A DNA stretch of 64,000 nt from Kribbella caucasensis (GTDB lineage Bacteria; Actinomycetota; Actinomycetes; Propionibacteriales; Kribbellaceae). Below, in pieces: positions 1-7,428 of this stretch. The notes under the pieces are model-generated. The model was not told the origin of the DNA. It did not search any database and worked only from the letters and a program-made list of their open reading frames with translations. How positions within the stretch are numbered: the stretch's first letter is position 1; each line of letters begins with the position of its first letter. The position numbers were made by a program, and so were the translations under genes. Where the stretch lies: contig NZ_SNWQ01000016.1 of the NCBI RefSeq assembly GCF_004361855.1, forward strand, positions 124,001 to 188,000. The letters run 5' to 3'.

Positions 1-273
1 GATCCCGAGCACCACGCCGACGAACATCGATCGTCGTGGCACCCCCGATTCGCGCAGCCGGCGCTCGGGGACGATGTACTTGACCACCTGGCTGGCACCG
101 ATCAGCACCACGGCGGCCGCCAGCACCGTCCAGCCGGTCGCGCTCTGCACCTCCAGCGCCCAGATCAGGATCGCCGCCAGGCTCAGCAACGCGCCGGGCA
201 GCACCGGGACCACGATGCCGAGGATGCCGACGAAGATCGCCACCCCGACCAGGAACGTCGCCACACTGTTCAC
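1..273 (-). CDS. DUF456 family membrane protein, C-terminus cut by window edge
   Basis: Ninety-one codons are visible from a GTG at 273 to the left edge, and the frame is still open at base 1. The translation begins MNSVATFLVGVAIFVGILG and continues with a Pro-Gly turn (VVPVLPG) between two hydrophobic helices, the second ending IWALEVQSATGW. A third hydrophobic stretch and the charged turn VPERRLRESG follow. This hairpin with a central PGxLL turn is typical of DUF456, a family of small actinobacterial inner-membrane proteins of unknown function, usually about 160 residues, so a little over half is present. It is divergent from the debranching enzyme at 316, with 42 bases between the starts. 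The start is not backed by a strong ribosome site; a GTG four codons later is possible. Confidence 0.7.
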   Translation of the reverse strand, partial: MNSVATFLVGVAIFVGILGIVVPVLPGALLSLAAILIWALEVQSATGWTVLAAAVVLIGASQVVKYIVPERRLRESGVPRRSMFVGVVLGI

Positions 274-303
274 CGCGCCAACTCTGCCGTAAAACGGTCG
301 GCT

Positions 304-309
304 TAGGGT
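304..309 (+). promoter_or_regulatory. -10 box suggesting a leaderless transcript
   Basis: TAGGGT lies six bases before the ATG at 316. A TANNNT hexamer at this distance places the transcription start on or next to the start codon, the usual arrangement for actinobacterial leaderless mRNAs. No separate purine-rich ribosome site is seen, although part of the box (AGGGTGG) is itself purine-rich. Inference from spacing only. Confidence 0.4.
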
Positions 310-315
310 GGACAC

Positions 316-2331
316 ATGCCCTACTTGCACGAACTGGTCACCGCGATCGCCGCTCCCTGGGTGGTGTTGTCTCCCCGGTCGGGCCAGCTGACCGGCTCCG
401 GCGCCGAAGGGGTTTACGCCCGCGACCGCCGGATCCTGTCCAGACTGTCCATCACCGTCGACGGGCGCGAACCGGTCCCGATCCACGTCGACGAACCGAG
501 CGCCTGGACCAGCTCGTACGCCGCGGTCGTGGGCGGCCTCGGCGGCTCCGGCCACGACCCGACGGTGACCCTGCACCGGATCCGCGAGCTGGACGGGTCC
601 GGCCTGCGCGAGCGGATCACCCTGGTTAACCGCTCCCAGACGACCGTCGAGGGCACCCTAGTAGTTGCCCTGGGCACCGACCTCGCGGGCACCGCCGCGG
701 TCCGCAGCGAGGCCGCCGAAGAGTTGCCCGATCTCGAACCCACCCGGGACGGCAGCGGCTTCCACTGGAACGACTCTGCCGGCACCAGAGTGAGCGCTGT
801 CTTCGATCCCGCGCCGACCGCCGACGGCAAGGCACCAGGGGAGGCAGCCTGGAGTCTGCGGGTCGATCCCGGCCAGGAGGCGACGATCTCGATCACGATC
901 GGTGCCACCTTCCCGGCGACCGAAGGGTTCTCCATCGAGCCACCCGCCGACCGGCTGACCTACGCCGACGTCACGGTCGACTGTGACGACGCCCGGCTCG
1001 CCCGCTGGGTGCGCAGATCGCTGGACGACGTCGCCGGCCTCACCCTCGCGGCCGACCGGGGGCCGGATGACGCGGGGGAGCGGTACCTCGGAGCCGGACC
1101 GCCGTGGTACTTGACTCTCTTCGGCCGAGACTCGCTGATCTCCTCGGCCATGCTGATCCCGGTGGACCCGGGGCTCGCGGCCGGGACGCTGCGGGCACTG
1201 GCCCGGCGGCAGGGCACCAAGGTCGATCCGGGCGCGGCCGAGCAACCGGGGAAGATCCCGCATGAGCTTCGCGCGGAGGTCGCCGATCACGGCAGCGGCC
1301 TGGTCCTCCCGGCCGCGTACTACGGCACGCACGACGCGACCCAACTGTGGATCACCACGCTCCACAAGGCCTGGCGCTGGGGCATGCCGCGTGACGAGGT
1401 CCAGGAGCTGCTGCCCGCACTGCAGGGAGCGCTCGGCTGGATCAAGGACTACGCGGACCCGGACGGCGACGGCTTCCTCGAGTACATCGACGAGTCGGGT
1501 CACGGCTTGGCCAACCAAGGCTGGAAGGACTCCGTCGACTCCGTTCAGTGGCCCGACGGCACACTGGCGACCGCACCGATCGCCCTCTGCGAGGTCCAGG
1601 GTTACGCGTACGCCGCGGCGATCGCCGGCGCGGAATTGCTGACCGCCTTCGACCTGGACGGAGCCGACTACTGGCTCGACTGGGCAGCCGCGATGAAGGA
1701 ACGCTTCCGCGCCACCTTCTGGGTCGACGGCTACCCCGCGATCGCGTTGGACGGTGACAAACGCCCGGTCGCCGGACCTGCTTCGAACATGAGCCACCTC
1801 CTCGGCACCGGCCTGCTCGACCCGGATGAGGAAGCGAAGGTCGCCGCCCTGCTGGCCGACGAGCACCTGGACAGCGGGTTCGGGATGCGAACGTTGTCCT
1901 CGGCAACGACCGGCTTCAACCCGCTCGGCTACCACACCGGCAGCGTCTGGCCGCACGACACCGCGATGGCCGTCCAAGGCATGTACGCGGCCGGCCAGGT
2001 CGCCACCGCGACGAAGTACGCGCAAGGGCTGTTGAACGCGGCCGAAGGGTTCGCCTACCGGCTGCCCGAGCTGTACGGCGGGGCGGGGGCCGGCGTGGAG
2101 AACAGCCCGACGCCTTATCCGCTGTCCTGCCGACCACAGGCGTGGGCCGCGGCGTCGGCCGTCGCGGTGGTGGTGGCCGCGCTCGGGATCTCACCGGATG
2201 TCCCCAACGGTCTGCTCGACATCACGCCGGCCGATCCGTTCCCGTGGCGCCGGCTAGAGCTGAGCGGCATCAAGATCGGCGAGCGGACCCTCTCGGTGAC
2301 GTGGGAGGACGGCACACTAACGGTTCAGTGA
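316..2331 (+). CDS. Glycogen debranching-type amylo-alpha-1,6-glucosidase
   Basis: This 671-residue protein has the two-part build of bacterial glycogen-debranching (AGL-like) enzymes. The N-terminal beta domain is of the GDE_N_bis type (about residues 10-195, with GSGAEGVYARDRRILSRL), followed by an (alpha/alpha)6 barrel. Barrel landmarks are WYLTLFGRDS at about 264-273, KIPHE near 315, and NQGWKDSVDS around 400-408, then PIALCEVQGYAYAA. The expected role is cytosolic hydrolysis of alpha-1,6 branches or related alpha-glucosides during glycogen turnover. There is no signal peptide. Length fits the family. It is convergent with the LysE gene, the stops overlapping by a few bases, and is probably a single-gene transcript that starts leaderless. 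Trehalose- or mannosyl-type substrates for this barrel cannot be excluded. Confidence 0.8.
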   Translation: MPYLHELVTAIAAPWVVLSPRSGQLTGSGAEGVYARDRRILSRLSITVDGREPVPIHVDEPSAWTSSYAAVVGGLGGSGHDPTVTLHRIRELDGSGLRERITLVNRSQTTVEGTLVVALGTDLAGTAAVRSEAAEELPDLEPTRDGSGFHWNDSAGTRVSAVFDPAPTADGKAPGEAAWSLRVDPGQEATISITIGATFPATEGFSIEPPADRLTYADVTVDCDDARLARWVRRSLDDVAGLTLAADRGPDDAGERYLGAGPPWYLTLFGRDSLISSAMLIPVDPGLAAGTLRALARRQGTKVDPGAAEQPGKIPHELRAEVADHGSGLVLPAAYYGTHDATQLWITTLHKAWRWGMPRDEVQELLPALQGALGWIKDYADPDGDGFLEYIDESGHGLANQGWKDSVDSVQWPDGTLATAPIALCEVQGYAYAAAIAGAELLTAFDLDGADYWLDWAAAMKERFRATFWVDGYPAIALDGDKRPVAGPASNMSHLLGTGLLDPDEEAKVAALLADEHLDSGFGMRTLSSATTGFNPLGYHTGSVWPHDTAMAVQGMYAAGQVATATKYAQGLLNAAEGFAYRLPELYGGAGAGVENSPTPYPLSCRPQAWAAASAVAVVVAALGISPDVPNGLLDITPADPFPWRRLELSGIKIGERTLSVTWEDGTLTVQ

Positions 2332-2961
2332 AAGGCCGTGAGGGCGGCGAAGGCGGCGATGCATAGGTAGATCCCACCGACCATGTAACGCTGCCAGCCG
2401 CCCGTACGCCGGCCGCGCGTTGACCTGTACCGCCGGCCGATCGCGTCTGCGCCGAGTGCGTAGGAGAGGTCCAACGCGAGCGCGATCACGACCACCGCGA
2501 GCCCGAGCAGGAGCATCTCGTTGCGGACCTGGTCCGACCCGCCGCCGCGAGTGGTGAACTGGGGCAGGAACGCCAGGAAGAACAGCGCGGTCTTCGGGTT
2601 GAGCAGATTGACCAGCACGCCTTCCCGGAACACCCGGCCGAGCGGTTCCACCCGTGGGTTGCCCAACCCGTACGACGACTTCGACCGCAAGGTCTTCACG
2701 CCGAGCCAGGCCAGATACACCGCACCCGCGAGCGAGATCACGGCGAAGACGACCGGCGACGCCTGTACGACAGCGACCAGCCCGAGGGCCGCGACGATGA
2801 CGTAGACGATGGTCCCGGTTTCCACCGCGACGGCCGACACCCACGCCCGCCCGACGGCCCTGCGCGAGGCTGCGCAGGGAGATGTACAGGTTGTTCGGCC
2901 CGGGCATCCCGACCAGAACCACCGTCGCCCCGGCGAACCCGAGAGCCTGCCCGATCCCCAT
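2325..2961 (-). pseudogene. LysE/RhtB-family amino-acid exporter, single-base frameshift
   Basis: Two overlapping frames together give one LysE-type translocator of about 210 residues. The 5' part (ATG at 2961) reads MGIGQALGFAGATVVLVGMP followed by GPNNLYISLRSLAQGRRAGV, carrying the conserved PGPNN motif of helix 1. The rest of the family pattern (SAVAVETGTIVYVIVAALGL, NLLNPKTALFFLAFLPQF) lies in the next frame. The join is at a run of three Cs on the plus strand (2840-2842, GGG in the gene): two Gs would restore one frame. It is therefore a recent one-base insertion or a sequencing error. The family exports amino acids or related metabolites. It is divergent from the MocR regulator, a common regulator-transporter pairing. 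Confidence 0.78.
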
Positions 2962-3050
2962 CCCAACAACCTCCGCACTCGAAGTGGACTGCTTTCACCA
3001 GCTAGCCTGACGAAATTGGATCGCATCCACCCGAGCCAATGAGGGGACAA

Positions 3051-4526
3051 GTGGACCGTTCTGGTGACCCGGCCGTGCTGGCGGAGCTGATCGGCCGCAA
3101 GCTGACCGGCCGATCCGGCGGGCTGTACCGCCGCCTGGCCGACGAGCTCGCCGCGCTGATCGGCTCGGCCGACCTGCCCGTCGGCGCCCGCCTCCCGGCC
3201 GAACGCTGGCTCGCGGAGGCGCTGGCGATCAGCCGCAGCACTGTCGTCGCGGCGTACGACGAACTCAGGGCTCGGGGGCTCGTGGAGAGCCGGCGCGGAA
3301 GCGGTACGACGGTGGCCCGGTCCGCGAGCCGTGGGCGGTCGACGGCGGACAAGCGGATGCCGCCCGGGTACGGCGAGTCGCTGTTCCACCGGATCACGGT
3401 CGGTCTCGGCGAGGTGATCGCGATGACCTACGCCGTCGATCCCGGCATCCCGGAGCTCGCCGACGAACTCGCGGAGCTGGCGCGGACCGACCTGCCCGCC
3501 CTCCTGCAGGACGTCGGCTACCACCCGCGCGGTCTGCAGGTACTACGGGAACGCATCGCGGACCACTTCGACGAGGGCGGACTGCCGACGAGTCCGGACG
3601 AGATCGTGGTGACCAGTGGCGCGCATCAGGCGATCGCGCTGGCGACCCATATGTACCTGCGGACCGGGGCCGCCGTCGTGATCGAGCAGCCCAGTTGGCC
3701 GGGGTGCTTCGACCTCTTTGGCGCGGCCGGTGGACGGGTGGTCGGCGTACCGCTGGATGATGCGGGCATCCGCCCGGACCTGCTCGAGGCGGCGTTGAAG
3801 GAACACCAGCCGGCCATGCTCTTCGTGATGCCGACGTTCCACAACCCGACCGGACGATTGATGTCCGCCGTACGCCGCCGGCAGGTCGGGGAGCTGGCCG
3901 CAAAGTACGGCGTGATCGTGGTCGAGGACAACGCGTATTCCACCTGGGATCCGGCCGGACCGGAAATCCCGCCGCCGCTGGCCGCCTTCGCGCCGGCCAA
4001 GGCCGAGGTGCTGACGATCGGCTCGGTGTCGAAAGCCGTGTGGGGTGGATTGCGGATCGGCTGGGTGAGGGCGCCGCGACCGCTGGCGGAGCGGCTCGCC
4101 CGGCACAAGGCGCTGGCCGATCTGGGCAGCCCGATCATCGATCAGGCCCTGACCGCGCGGTTGCTGCCGAGGCTGCCGGAGGTCACCGCAGACCGGGGGA
4201 GACTGGCCACCGCGAGACGTGCGCACATCGGCCAGTTGCTGACCGAACAGCTGCCCGAATGGACGTGGGAAGTGCCCGAAGGTGGGTCGGCGTTGTGGGT
4301 GCGGTTGCCCGGGACCGATGCCCGGGTGTTCGCCCAGATCGCCCTCCGGCATGGGGTGGAACTCGTTCCCGGGCGGGCGATGGATCCGACCGGGGAACAC
4401 GACGACTACTTGCGGATACCGTTCGCCTACTCGGCGGAAGTACTGGACGATGCGGTCGGCCGGTTGGCGCGCGCGTGGCAGGAGTTCCGCCGGCACGGAC
4501 CGGCGCCCGGCGTACCGATGGTCTGA
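3051..4526 (+). CDS. MocR/PdxR-like GntR-aminotransferase regulator
   Basis: A GntR winged-helix domain (about residues 20-90: GLYRRLADELAALIGSADLP, RLPAERWLAEALAISRSTVV) is fused to a fold-type I aminotransferase domain of about 350 residues. The PLP lysine is in TIGSVSKAVWGG (K328 from the GTG start), and FHNPTG and EDNAYSTWD mark the cofactor pocket. MocR proteins sense PLP or an amino acid and control pyridoxine, GABA, taurine or transport genes. The divergent LysE gene is the likely target. The GTG at 3051 is preferred to the in-frame ATG at 3039 because GAGGGG at 3041-3046 sits just upstream of it. A short tandem duplication covers the stop codon. Confidence 0.85.
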   Translation: MDRSGDPAVLAELIGRKLTGRSGGLYRRLADELAALIGSADLPVGARLPAERWLAEALAISRSTVVAAYDELRARGLVESRRGSGTTVARSASRGRSTADKRMPPGYGESLFHRITVGLGEVIAMTYAVDPGIPELADELAELARTDLPALLQDVGYHPRGLQVLRERIADHFDEGGLPTSPDEIVVTSGAHQAIALATHMYLRTGAAVVIEQPSWPGCFDLFGAAGGRVVGVPLDDAGIRPDLLEAALKEHQPAMLFVMPTFHNPTGRLMSAVRRRQVGELAAKYGVIVVEDNAYSTWDPAGPEIPPPLAAFAPAKAEVLTIGSVSKAVWGGLRIGWVRAPRPLAERLARHKALADLGSPIIDQALTARLLPRLPEVTADRGRLATARRAHIGQLLTEQLPEWTWEVPEGGSALWVRLPGTDARVFAQIALRHGVELVPGRAMDPTGEHDDYLRIPFAYSAEVLDDAVGRLARAWQEFRRHGPAPGVPMV

Positions 4527-4552
4527 ATGACGGCCGATGGTCTGAATGACGG
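4515..4552 (+). repeat. Perfect 19-bp tandem duplication over a stop codon
   Basis: The unit CCGATGGTCTGAATGACGG occurs twice head to tail (4515-4533 and 4534-4552) with no mismatch. The first copy holds the last codons and TGA of the MocR gene; the second is outside the gene. It looks like a recent slippage or unequal-exchange event. Confidence 0.9.
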
Positions 4553-4554
4553 AC

Positions 4555-4581
4555 GGCGGCCACCCGGATCGGGTGACCGCC
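4555..4581. terminator. Hairpin between convergent MocR and DUF7455 genes
   Basis: GGCGGCCACCCG pairs with CGGGTGACCGCC (11 of 12 positions) around a three-base loop. It sits between the MocR stop and the DUF7455 stop, so it can end transcription from both sides. There is no clear T-tract, as is usual in high-GC actinobacteria. Confidence 0.6.
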
Positions 4582-4632
4582 ATCGATTAAGATCTGCTTG
4601 GGTGCGCCGTCCTCGGCGCTATGAGGCCGGGG

Positions 4633-4866
4633 TTACTGCTCGTCCTCCGCTGCTGAGACGGCCGGAGCGGCGTCGAGCCGGCCTGTCTCGTCGTGGATGG
4701 TGATCGCGATGTTGCGCAGCTTCTCCGAGTGTTCCCGGCCGTGGTGGGCGCAGAAGAGTAGCTCCCCACCGCTGGTCAGGGTTACACGGACGTAGGCCTG
4801 CGCGCCGCAGCGGTCACAACGGTCCGCAGCCGACAGGGTCGAACTCGGGGCGAGTGCTGTAGTCAC
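4633..4866 (-). CDS. Small DUF7455-type protein with zinc-ribbon-like cysteines
   Basis: A 77-residue protein that starts MTTALAPSSTLSAADRCDRC. Two Cys/His pairs (CDRCGAQAYV and LLFCAHHGREH) suggest one bound metal. This matches the small actinobacterial family annotated DUF7455, which I recall lying beside the principal sigma factor and parE in Streptomyces; its function is unknown. The GTG at 4866 is chosen because GATGAGG lies just upstream and because the N-terminus then matches the family. An ATG at 4878 would add four residues. It is divergent from parE across a 473-base gap. Confidence 0.65.
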   Translation of the reverse strand: MTTALAPSSTLSAADRCDRCGAQAYVRVTLTSGGELLFCAHHGREHSEKLRNIAITIHDETGRLDAAPAVSAAEDEQ

Positions 4867-5339
4867 TTGAGGCCTCATCTCATCTAGTTCCGTACTCACC
4901 AGATAGCAACATCCTGACATGCGGATCGCTTCCCGGTAGGTGCAGCGTGTCCGAATGTGAGACGAACCACCTGTTCCCTTATGACGCATATTGACGGGGA
5001 ATCGTTTCGGATTCGGGTGATCTCGTGTTTCCGGTGGGTGTCGGGCGTGTCCTCTTTCACTGTGCGCCATCGGATGCTCACTGTGTGCGCCGATTCGGAG
5101 TGTCGAAACACGGCCGGATCGAGTCCAGATCGATATCTGCCGAAACACCTTTCCTGGCACGGATCCCGTCGCGTTTCTTCAGTACCCGGCCATGATGCCG
5201 CGCACACCAAAACCGGAGCACCACGCTGTCCGGAAGCGGCCCGCCTGCCACGAATTGGGGGTGCGGCTGCGTAGGCTGTGGGAGTGCGGTGGCCATGGCT
5301 GCCGCTCGATGTCTGCTTGTGAACCAGTGAAGGAGCCCA
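4867..5339. other. Intergenic region between DUF7455 gene and parE
   Basis: A 473-base stretch noticeably richer in A and T than its surroundings and without a credible gene. Short open frames on both strands lack family features and codon bias. TTGACG at 4991-4996 is a -35-like hexamer and TAGGCT at 5272-5277 a -10-like hexamer for parE, but neither has a well-placed partner. The region presumably holds the divergent promoters; a small RNA cannot be excluded. Confidence 0.4.
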
Positions 5340-7424
5340 GTGGCCGCCCCGACGCCTCGCAGTACCGAGCTCGACCCGACGTACAACGCCCGTCACCTGC
5401 TGGTCCTCGAGGGCCTCGAGGCGGTCCGTAAGCGGCCGGGGATGTACATCGGCTCGACCGACAGCCGCGGTCTGATGCACTGCCTGTGGGAGATCATCGA
5501 CAACGCGGTGGACGAGGCCCTGGCCGGACACGGCGAGCGGATCGATGTCGTGCTGCACAAGGACGGATCGGTCGAGGTCCGGGACCAGGCCCGCGGTATT
5601 CCGGTCGACGTCGAGCCGAAGACGAAGCTCAGCGGTGTCGAGGTGGTCTTCACCAAGTTGCACGCCGGCGGCAAGTTCGGCGGCGGGTCGTACAACGCCT
5701 CCGGTGGTCTGCACGGTGTCGGCGCCTCGGTGGTGAACGCGTTGTCGGCCCGGCTCGATGTCGAGGTCGATCGCGGCGGAGTGGTCTGGACCACGTCGTT
5801 CCGGCGCGGGGTGGCCGGCGAGTTCGACACCGAGGGTGCGAACGCGTCGTTCACGCCGGCCAAGGGGCTGCGGAAGAAGGGCCGGGCCAAGAAGGGCGTC
5901 ACCGGCACCCGGATCCGGTACTGGGCGGACCGGCAGGTCTTCACCCGGGACGCGGCCTTCAACTACGACGAGCTCGTCACCCGGGCCCGGCAGACGTCGT
6001 TCCTGGTGCCCGGCCTCGCGCTGGTGGTGCGGGACGAGCGCGGCGACGAAGTGACCGAGGAGACGTTCAAGCACGACGGCGGGATCAGCGAGTTCTGCGA
6101 GTTCCTCGCCACCGACCAGCCGGTCACCGACGTGGTCCGGCTGACCGGGACGGGGCACTTCAGCGAGACCGTGCCGATGCTGGACGATGCCGGGCACATG
6201 ACCCCGACCGACGTCGAGCGCGACCTGGACGTCGACATCGCGGTCCGCTGGGGCGATGGGTACGAGACCGAGCTGCGGTCGTTCGTGAACATCGTGGCCA
6301 CGCCCAAGGGCGGCACCCACGTGGCCGGGTTCGAGCGGGCCGTGTCGAAGGCGTTCACCACCGTGCTGGGCAGCACCAGGCTGCTGAAGAACGGTGAGGA
6401 GATCATCAAGGACGACGTGCTGGAAGGCCTCACCTCGGTGGTGACGGTCCGGCTGGCCGAGCCGCAGTTCGACGGCCAGACCAAGGAAGTGCTCGGTACG
6501 CCGGCCGCTTCGCGGATCGTGGCGAAGGTGGTCCAGAGCGAGCTCGAGTCCTTTCTAACCTCGACCAAACGCGAGCACAAGGCGCAGGCCCGCGCAGTAC
6601 TGGAGAAGGTCGTCGCTGCCTCCCGGACTCGGGTGGCCGCACGACAGCACCGGGAGCTGCAACGGCGCAAGACGGCGCTGGAGTCGTCCGCGCTGCCGGC
6701 CAAATTGGCGGACTGCCGTAGCAACGATGTGGACCGGTCGGAGCTGTTCATCGTCGAGGGTGATTCGGCCCTCGGCACCGCGAAACTGGCCCGGAACTCG
6801 GAGTTCCAGGCGCTGCTGCCGATCCGCGGCAAGATCCTGAACGTGCAGAAGGCGTCGGTCGGCGACATGCTGAAGAACGTCGAGTGCGCCTCGATCATCC
6901 AGGTGGTCGGCGCCGGCTCCGGCCGGACCTTCGATCTGGAGCAGGTCCGCTACGGCAAGATCATTTTCATGGCGGACGCCGACTCCGACGGCGCGCACAT
7001 CCGCTGCCTGCTGGCGACGCTGTTCTTCCGGTACATGCGGCCGCTGGTCGACGCCGGCCGGGTGTACACCGCCGTCCCGCCGCTGCACCGCTTCGAACTG
7101 ACGAACCCGAAGAAGGGGCAGGACAAGTACGTCTACACCTACAGCGACGCCGAACATCAGCGGAAGACGGCCGAGCTGATGAAGAAGGGCGTCCGCTGGA
7201 AGGAGCCCCCGCAGCGCTACAAGGGTCTCGGTGAGATGGACGCCGACCAGTTGGCGGAGACCACGATGGACCCGCGGCACCGGACGTTGCGCCGGATCAC
7301 GGTCGACGACGGCGAGGCCGCGGCGAACGTGTTCGACCTGCTGATGGGCAACGACGTGGCCCCGCGCAAGGAGTTCATCGTCCAGGGCGCCTACGACCTG
7401 GACGAGAACCGCATCGACGTCTGA
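5340..7424 (+). CDS. parE: DNA topoisomerase IV / type IIA topoisomerase subunit B
   Basis: A 694-residue GyrB/ParE protein, the ATPase subunit of a type II topoisomerase that decatenates replicated chromosomes with ParC. Order of domains: GHKL ATPase (about 20-220, with GGLHGVGASVVNALS), transducer (220-400), then TOPRIM (about 450-600) with EGDSA at E473 and the metal triad D546/D548/D550 in DADSDGAH. The C-terminus has KGLGEMDADQL. AAGGAG precedes the GTG start at 5340. The absence of the long GyrB insertion and the separate parC at 25.9-28.3 kb favour topo IV over gyrase. Oddity: the ATP-site motif usually D-x-G-x-G reads D82-Q-A-R-G86, with alanine in place of the first glycine. Its stop is four bases from that of the convergent glycosidase gene. 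Confidence 0.92.
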   Translation: MAAPTPRSTELDPTYNARHLLVLEGLEAVRKRPGMYIGSTDSRGLMHCLWEIIDNAVDEALAGHGERIDVVLHKDGSVEVRDQARGIPVDVEPKTKLSGVEVVFTKLHAGGKFGGGSYNASGGLHGVGASVVNALSARLDVEVDRGGVVWTTSFRRGVAGEFDTEGANASFTPAKGLRKKGRAKKGVTGTRIRYWADRQVFTRDAAFNYDELVTRARQTSFLVPGLALVVRDERGDEVTEETFKHDGGISEFCEFLATDQPVTDVVRLTGTGHFSETVPMLDDAGHMTPTDVERDLDVDIAVRWGDGYETELRSFVNIVATPKGGTHVAGFERAVSKAFTTVLGSTRLLKNGEEIIKDDVLEGLTSVVTVRLAEPQFDGQTKEVLGTPAASRIVAKVVQSELESFLTSTKREHKAQARAVLEKVVAASRTRVAARQHRELQRRKTALESSALPAKLADCRSNDVDRSELFIVEGDSALGTAKLARNSEFQALLPIRGKILNVQKASVGDMLKNVECASIIQVVGAGSGRTFDLEQVRYGKIIFMADADSDGAHIRCLLATLFFRYMRPLVDAGRVYTAVPPLHRFELTNPKKGQDKYVYTYSDAEHQRKTAELMKKGVRWKEPPQRYKGLGEMDADQLAETTMDPRHRTLRRITVDDGEAAANVFDLLMGNDVAPRKEFIVQGAYDLDENRIDV

Positions 7425-7428
7425 GGTC

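Noticed and set aside
2325..3524. A 399-residue minus-strand protein including the LysE C-terminus
   Set aside because: Its first half is antisense to the MocR gene; the LysE signal continues in another frame, so a frameshift explains it better.
4633..5160. A 175-residue version of the DUF7455 protein
   Set aside because: The N-terminal 98 residues are unlike any relative, and a GTG with a ribosome site at 4866 gives the family's normal length.
4957..5274. Small open frames between the DUF7455 gene and parE
   Set aside because: Frames on both strands lack codon bias, ribosome sites and family patterns; the region has a higher A+T content, as promoters do.
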